DNA of 55,479 nucleotides from contig JANQLU010000061.1 of the NCBI GenBank assembly GCA_028280445.1, positions 1-55,479 on the forward strand, written 5' to 3'. The translations under genes were made by a program, and so were the position numbers. This DNA is from Pirellulaceae bacterium. GTDB lineage: Bacteria; Planctomycetota; Planctomycetia; Pirellulales; Pirellulaceae. This document shows positions 51,501 through 55,479 of this stretch, one piece after another (the first letter of the stretch is position 1; each line of letters starts with the position of its first letter). Under the pieces are notes generated by a model, which was not told where the DNA came from, did not search any database, and saw nothing but the letters and a program-made list of their open reading frames with translations.

Positions 51501-53544
51501 GCAGTCGCAGGCGGAATTGAAGGCTTCGCGAGATGCGATTGTCAAACTTGCCATGTCCGGCAAACGACACCGAACACGGCAAATTGGGTTGGTCGCCATG
51601 GTTTCTGTCGACGGCAACGTTGAGCCAGCTTGGAAAGCGACCAGCGGTTCGGCACAAAAACTGAATGACTTGTTGACGGCCATGCCGGTCATCCCGGATC
51701 CCAATATTCGTGCCCAACTGTATCCGAAATTCAAACCGCTGGTGACCAAGTTGCCCGACGGTTTGATCAGCGATGCGTCCAAGGCAACTTCGGCGCGTTA
51801 TGTACGCATCGAACTTCCTGGAAACCGTCGAATTTTGACGTTGGCCGAGGTGCAAGTGTTTAGCAATGGTGAAAACGTTGCGAGAAAAGGCAAAGCTTCT
51901 CAAAGTTCGACCGCCTACAATGGCAATGCTAGTCGAGCGATTGATAACAATACCAGTGGCACTTACGGCGATAATGGACAAACGCATACACGTGAATCCA
52001 CTCGCGACCCTTGGTGGCAAGTGGATTTGGGACGCGACTTTCCAATCGAAAAAATTGTTGTCTTCAATCGAACTGACGGTAATCTCAGCAGCCGTTTGAA
52101 TAACTTTACTATTCGATTGTTGGACGGAGACAAAAAAGAGGTTTACCGGAAAGAGCGCATTGCCGCTCCGAAAGTGAGTCAAAATTATAACATTGGTCCG
52201 TCGTTTACTTCGGCAGGTTTGCAATCGGCTGCGATCGTAGCGCTGACCTACGTTCGTGGGCAGGAAAAAGACGTATTTGCGACAGTCTCGCCATTGATTG
52301 CCGACCCCAAACTGCGACCGGCGGCCGTACGGGCTTTGCAGCGGATTGCTCCGACCTATTATGACAAAACAAAAATTCCAGCTTTGTTGGACCAAATTGT
52401 CAAATATGTTTCGGCCATTCCAAAATCCAAGCGAACGGCAACACCCGTTTTGGACGCGCTCGATGTCGGCAATAAAATGGCTGCTCTGTTGCCACCAGCC
52501 GACGCAAAAAAAATGCGTGCAAAACTTGGCGAACTTGGCGTCCGAATTGTTCGAATCGGAACGCGACCTCATCGTATGTTGTATGACAAAGACATCATCG
52601 CAGTACAGGCCGGCAAACAAGTTCAGATTGTTTTTGAAAACAACGATATCATGCCGCACAACCTGGTCATTACGCAGCCCGGTGCGTTGGTCGAGATCGG
52701 AGAATTGGCCGAAGAAAAAGCGTCGGATCGCCAAGTGATTCGACGCGGCTACGTACCGAGATCCAACAAAGTGATTTTGGGTAGCAAATTGCTGCAGCCT
52801 CAACAGATTCAAAAAATAAACTTCAAAGTGCCCACCAAACCCGGTGTCTATCCTTACGTTTGTACCTATCCCGGTCACTGGCGGCGGATGTATGGGGCAC
52901 TGTATGTTGTCGCCGATCTCGACGCGTACTTGGCGTCGCCGGAAAAATATATTGCGGCCAATCCGCTGCCGATCAAAGACGACATGTTAAAAAATCGTCG
53001 TCCGCGGACGGAATGGAAATTTGCCGATTTGAAAGATTCCGTTCGCTCGTTGGGCGAAGGGCGGTCGTTCGAAACGGGCAAGCAGATGTTTACGGTCGCC
53101 AACTGCATCGCTTGTCACAAAATGGATGGCAAGGGTAAAGAATTTGGCCCGGATCTGACGCAATATGACAAAAAATGGACGACCGAAGATATTTTGCGGG
53201 AAATAGTCGAACCGTCTCACCGAATCAACGAAAAATACTTCACCTACAAAATAGAAACCGAGTCGGGTGAGGTCATTACAGGTTTGATTATCAAAGAGAC
53301 GCCCGATTACGTCGATTTGGTAGAAAATCCTCTGGTCAAAACGGAGCCTCGACGCATCAAAAAGACCGATATTTTTGATCGCGCCAAATCAAAGGTTTCG
53401 TTGATGCCCAAAGGGATGGTGGACCAGCTAACCGAGGAAGAAATACTGGACCTCGTGGCTTATCTGGCCGCCCGTGGAAAGAAAAATAGTAAAATGTTTG
53501 GCTCGGGACACCACCATGGTAGTTCTGGTACGTCGAAACATTAA
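48580..53544 (+). CDS. Giant SGNH / heme-binding propeller / HEAT / discoidin / azurin / cytochrome c fusion
   Basis: A 1654-residue exported protein. After a signal peptide (to about 28) the order is: an SGNH-hydrolase-like domain (to about 240) with GNTL at 41-44 in place of GDSL and NGVHLN near 213; a PVC-type heme-binding beta-propeller (about 350-695); HEAT repeats (about 700-1060); an F5/8C discoidin-like domain (about 1073-1207); more HEAT-like helices; an azurin-like cupredoxin with copper ligands His1360, Cys1428, His1433 and Met1437 (C-x4-H-x3-M, as in azurin); and a cytochrome c domain with CIACH at 1509-1513. The heme and copper centres in one chain suggest electron transfer from a polysaccharide-derived substrate oxidised by the propeller. 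The SGNH domain lacks the usual Ser. ATG 48580 is preferred over upstream in-frame starts. Confidence 0.87.
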   Translation: MKRQSTLLILLALTLCIAQPLTEIAAQPLKLSNGQTICIIGNTLAERMQHDGYLEAMIQFRTAGKNITIRNMGFSADEIDIRLRSANFGSPEKWLTKHKADVVFAMFGYNESFAGAEGLDAFKTKLANWIKQTQTQKFNNSTTPTIVLFSPIAHENLKIADLPDGSDNNKRLALYTKAMKAVANEHKITFVDLFTATEELYEQIAADLTINGVHLNSEGNKYVAGIIDATLFKKSAKPSMEKLEAIRAAVKEKNFFYFNRYRTTDGYSIYGGRAGLKFVKGQTNRTVMQREMEILDVLAENRDKKIWAIVQGKPFKVDDSNTPPFIPVTTNKPGKGPGGKHIFLSGEDSIKKMTVAEGCEVTLFASEEMFPELISPVQMAFDTKGRLWVATWPTYPHWKPKTEMNDRLLILEDTDDDGKADKCTSFAKDLHNPTGFEFYRDGVIVSMAPDLVFLRDTDGDDVADERTRILHGIDSADTHHTANSFTIGPGGALYFQEGTFHHTQIESPHKKPVRSANAGVFRFEPRTFKIDCYVPFQFANPHGHVWDKWGQDIIHDGTSSTPYHGALFSGHLEFPNKHRRPPVVYNRRTRPCPATEYLSSRHFPKEFQDNLIVGNVIGFQGFLRYKVEDDGASFKATELPPLLSSTDPNFRPVDIEVSPRGDIYFVDWQNPIIGHMQHNLRDPSRDNVHGRVYRIRYKNRPLLKEKKVKDESIANLIKLLEEPEYRVRNRAKIELSARETVDVLKEVDRWVAELAKRPRGSATEQLYLEALWMYQYHNVVNKKLLERILDSSEFRVRAAGTRVLCYWRDRVKRAIPILKELAMDQHPRVRLEAVRAASFFTDPEALTIVLNSLDRPSDRYIDFVRGETMRALEPHWKTQLASGKKLDISEKASEFLLSQVNSIELLRLPMNKVVCRELLRRAGITDEIRTRALAKYSELIGRKPTEILLEAIGYQDNSPTGPNVVYDLGRLLTMQSQAELKASRDAIVKLAMSGKRHRTRQIGLVAMVSVDGNVEPAWKATSGSAQKLNDLLTAMPVIPDPNIRAQLYPKFKPLVTKLPDGLISDASKATSARYVRIELPGNRRILTLAEVQVFSNGENVARKGKASQSSTAYNGNASRAIDNNTSGTYGDNGQTHTRESTRDPWWQVDLGRDFPIEKIVVFNRTDGNLSSRLNNFTIRLLDGDKKEVYRKERIAAPKVSQNYNIGPSFTSAGLQSAAIVALTYVRGQEKDVFATVSPLIADPKLRPAAVRALQRIAPTYYDKTKIPALLDQIVKYVSAIPKSKRTATPVLDALDVGNKMAALLPPADAKKMRAKLGELGVRIVRIGTRPHRMLYDKDIIAVQAGKQVQIVFENNDIMPHNLVITQPGALVEIGELAEEKASDRQVIRRGYVPRSNKVILGSKLLQPQQIQKINFKVPTKPGVYPYVCTYPGHWRRMYGALYVVADLDAYLASPEKYIAANPLPIKDDMLKNRRPRTEWKFADLKDSVRSLGEGRSFETGKQMFTVANCIACHKMDGKGKEFGPDLTQYDKKWTTEDILREIVEPSHRINEKYFTYKIETESGEVITGLIIKETPDYVDLVENPLVKTEPRRIKKTDIFDRAKSKVSLMPKGMVDQLTEEEILDLVAYLAARGKKNSKMFGSGHHHGSSGTSKH

Positions 53545-53575
53545 GCAGTCATTTTGATTTTGCCAAATCGAATTA

Positions 53576-55360
53576 ATGCGCATAAACATTCGCCAAATGT
53601 TGATGTTGATGGTCCTGTTTGGACTGATTAGTGCGTTAGTTGTGGCAATTGCCCAGCGTCCGGTTCGCGACCGCCCCAATCACCTCGTCGTTTCACCCAA
53701 TGGCCAAAAGGTTGCAACGTTTTCACAAAGTGGAAACGCAGTCGTCTACGACATGTCGGATGATACGGCTGTGCGAAAATCACGACAATTGGTCGAATCG
53801 GTTCCGTTCGGATTCTCGAGGTTCATGCAACAGAACAATGTTGCGTTTGCCGATGATGAAACGCTGGTGGTGTCGAGCTTTCGGCGTTTCGGTGGCAAAA
53901 GCCAAACAACGATCTGGGATCTGCACAACAACGAAACAAAAGACCTTTCGAAATCCTCTCGCCCGGGCACTGATTTCGTTTCGGTGACTTCGAAATATCT
54001 GGTTCGGGAAGATCCCGCGTCAAATCAAATGTTGTTGGAGAACATTATTGACTCCAACGAACCGAATACAATTTTGCCGATCAACTGCACGAAAATCAAT
54101 TTTTCGAGAAATGTCGACCCGGTTTGTTTTTCAAACGATACAAGCCGCGTGCTGGTCGTCCAAGACGTTTCGTTGCAAGCCAATAGTTCCGAATTGATTT
54201 TGTATGACGTCAAAAACAAAAAGAAAATTGCCAGTCATCAGATTCAATCCGGGAATCTGATTTACGACTATTCGGTTTCCATTTCAAAGGACAATAGCAT
54301 AATTGCGTTGCGGGACGGAAATTACGGACTGACGATTTTTGATGGCCAGCTCAATCGGATTTCAGGTCCGACGACCATGGGCAGTTTTGGTGACCGGTTC
54401 GATCAAATTGCATTGTCCCCCGACGGTCAACTGTTGGCTTACTCGGTTCGCTATGGGGAAAATAGCAACAACATTCGGATTATCAACACCAAAGACCAGT
54501 CCGAAGTTGCGAATCTGAAAATTACCAGGAGTTGGTTCAATTTTCGTTTTGAGCGTGAATTTCAATTCGAATTCAGCGATGACGGAAAAAAATTGTTTGT
54601 GACCACTGGTTCCAGCGATTCCGGGCTGGAGGTTTGGGACGTTGCCAGTGCAACTCGGTTGCGGCGAGTCGGCGTTGTCAATCGATTTGGCCCCGGGTTT
54701 TTGTACGGCATCGGATTTTGTATCTGGGCCGGTGTTTGGGGATTAATGATGCGGGCCAAACTCAAACGGGCAATCCTGGATGAGAAAACTAACGAAGCGA
54801 ATATCGAGTTCGATGCCGAGAAAATTACTGACGACGATATTATCGAGGACAGTGTGGTCGACGCTGCCTTGGCCGAACCCGCTGAGCAAACTGCGGGACT
54901 TCCTCCACAAATGCAACCACCAAAACCGCAACGTCCTCCCGTCACCACAATCGGATTTGACCACGACATGAATCCAGAAACGCCGGGTGGCATCAAAGCA
55001 ACCTGGGTCATGATGATTATTGGCGGGATCTGGGGGATTTTTTATGCGTGTGTCAGCGGATTTTATATCACGGTCAGCGGGATGTTTACGCTCGAGATAT
55101 TGATGTTTGCATTCCGGATTGCCGCAACCGCATTTGTCTTGTTGACCGGTATCATGGCGTTGTCGCGGGGAATCGGACGATACACGTCAAAACTTTATCT
55201 GACTGCGGGGCTGCAGATGGTCACGGTCATGATGTGTGATTTCGTGAACTTCACATTGGGTATCGCGGGACTGATTTGTACGAGCGTCGGTCAAAGCGGT
55301 TATTTCATTTCGGGCCGCGGCGCGCGAATTGGGTATTTCAAAAAACGAAAACCCAAGTAG
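53576..55360 (+). CDS. WD40-like propeller membrane protein
   Basis: A 594-residue protein. An N-terminal helix (about 9-26, MLMLMVLFGLISALVVAIA) leads to a WD40/TolB-like propeller (about 30-365; SPNGQKVATFSQSG and SPDGQLLAYSVRYG blade marks, EVWDVASATRLR). A second helix (about 378-400) follows, then an acidic and Pro-rich linker (QPPKPQRPPV) and four helices (about 475-585). No Ser/Thr kinase domain is present. It follows the giant fusion by 31 bases in the same direction, so they may be co-transcribed. Its stop codon TAG lies inside an A-type repeat. Function unknown. Confidence 0.75.
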   Translation: MRINIRQMLMLMVLFGLISALVVAIAQRPVRDRPNHLVVSPNGQKVATFSQSGNAVVYDMSDDTAVRKSRQLVESVPFGFSRFMQQNNVAFADDETLVVSSFRRFGGKSQTTIWDLHNNETKDLSKSSRPGTDFVSVTSKYLVREDPASNQMLLENIIDSNEPNTILPINCTKINFSRNVDPVCFSNDTSRVLVVQDVSLQANSSELILYDVKNKKKIASHQIQSGNLIYDYSVSISKDNSIIALRDGNYGLTIFDGQLNRISGPTTMGSFGDRFDQIALSPDGQLLAYSVRYGENSNNIRIINTKDQSEVANLKITRSWFNFRFEREFQFEFSDDGKKLFVTTGSSDSGLEVWDVASATRLRRVGVVNRFGPGFLYGIGFCIWAGVWGLMMRAKLKRAILDEKTNEANIEFDAEKITDDDIIEDSVVDAALAEPAEQTAGLPPQMQPPKPQRPPVTTIGFDHDMNPETPGGIKATWVMMIIGGIWGIFYACVSGFYITVSGMFTLEILMFAFRIAATAFVLLTGIMALSRGIGRYTSKLYLTAGLQMVTVMMCDFVNFTLGIAGLICTSVGQSGYFISGRGARIGYFKKRKPK

Positions 55361-55404
55361 GGCCGGTTCCCACCGGCCTGATCCTGTGAGCGGCAAGGCG
55401 CTAG
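55357..55404. repeat. A-type left arm (A7) followed by truncated B-type repeat
   Basis: An A left arm (55357-55378) overlaps the stop codon of the previous gene. It is followed six bases later by the B left arm TGTGAGCGGCAAGGCGCTAG (55385-55404), which then diverges. No right arm of A appears before the window ends, so it may lie further on or be lost. The order (A arm, then B) is the same as at the nested A6. Confidence 0.75.
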
Positions 55405-55422
55405 TGCCGCAACCATTAATTG

Positions 55423-55479
55423 CTATTCCACCAGAGCGAGAATTTTCTCAATCTTCTTATCTTTCGTCTTTTCTCGCCA
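55423..55479 (-). CDS. C-terminal end of a minus-strand gene, partial
   Basis: Reading from the window edge on the minus strand, 18 codons end in a TAG at 55423-55425: WREKTKDKKIEKILALVE. The Lys/Glu helix ending is like the C-terminus of YdeI/OmpD-associated proteins, which often end in R-x-x-R-I-E-K-x-V-E-x-L. The rest lies beyond the window, so the identity is a guess. The codons are in a natural C-terminal context after the A/B repeats. Confidence 0.45.
   Translation of the reverse strand, partial: WREKTKDKKIEKILALVE

Noticed and set aside
51451..52878. A 475-residue minus-strand ORF inside the giant redox fusion
   Set aside because: It is antisense to a gene with strong domain evidence and has no recognisable domains; long shadow frames are common at this codon bias.
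1..55479. tRNA, rRNA, riboswitch, CRISPR arrays or insertion sequences
   Set aside because: I looked for TTCGANTC-type T loops, array-like direct repeats and transposase motifs and saw none outside coding sequence. A covariance-model scan would be the decisive test for RNAs.

Overview
The window looks like a chromosomal segment of a planctomycete, probably Pirellulales-like. The basis is family content: an N-terminal NPYQAP-type membrane protein, an EF-G of the mitochondrial EFG1-like type, a multidomain heme-binding CxxCH protein with HEAT repeats, ECF sigma factors paired with Ser/Thr kinases, mostly absent Shine-Dalgarno sequences, and intergenic spacers packed with palindromic repeats of the GGGCCGGTTCCCACCGGCC type. 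Taxonomy is inferred from protein families and was not tested by any search.

Layout. 1-8.1 kb: an NhaC-type Na+/H+ antiporter, a small membrane protein, an AlkD-like protein, EF-G and an NfeD-type membrane protease. 8.4-10.7 kb: a secreted thioredoxin/trypsin-like fusion and a secreted helical protein. 11.1-24.6 kb: a type II secretion / type IV pilus-like cluster in one direction (E, F, G, H, I, J, K, a PilM/N-like L, a PilO/GspM-like protein that also seems to carry a GspC/PilP-like domain, and a 1005-residue secretin N-domain protein). I can find no secretin beta-barrel in that last protein. 24.9-27.4 kb: an unrecognised 411-residue protein, a small helical protein and a TatD-family hydrolase resembling EboB. 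27.9-30.0 kb: two overlapping secreted hypotheticals.

30.3-39.4 kb is an accessory-looking, two-way locus. On the minus strand are a two-repeat Ig-like protein, a CHAT/caspase-like (clan CD) protein, an S41-type protease, an S8 subtilase and, 16 bases after it, a free protein that matches the subtilase's own propeptide region end to end. None has a signal peptide. On the plus strand, diverging from them, are an ECF sigma factor and a transmembrane Ser/Thr kinase with an anti-sigma-like HxxxCxxC N-terminus. The shared intergenic region carries a duplicated, oppositely flanked motif. I read this as a candidate regulated intracellular proteolysis or conflict system. It is my first choice for an undescribed system, and the secretin-less secretion cluster is the second.

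40.1-55.4 kb: a GNAT acetyltransferase, a His-rich lipoprotein, a murB-ftsQ pair left from a dcw cluster (the MurB lacks recognisable catalytic Ser and Glu), ferredoxin-NADP reductase, a valyl-tRNA synthetase with a zinc-ribbon insertion, a small membrane-tail protein, a 1654-residue SGNH/propeller/HEAT/discoidin/azurin/cytochrome c fusion, a WD40-like membrane protein and the last codons of a minus-strand gene.

Four families of inverted repeats recur in the spacers. Family A sits right after stop codons in six of seven copies, and two A copies are split by other palindromes nested inside them. No tRNA, rRNA, CRISPR array or insertion sequence was recognised.
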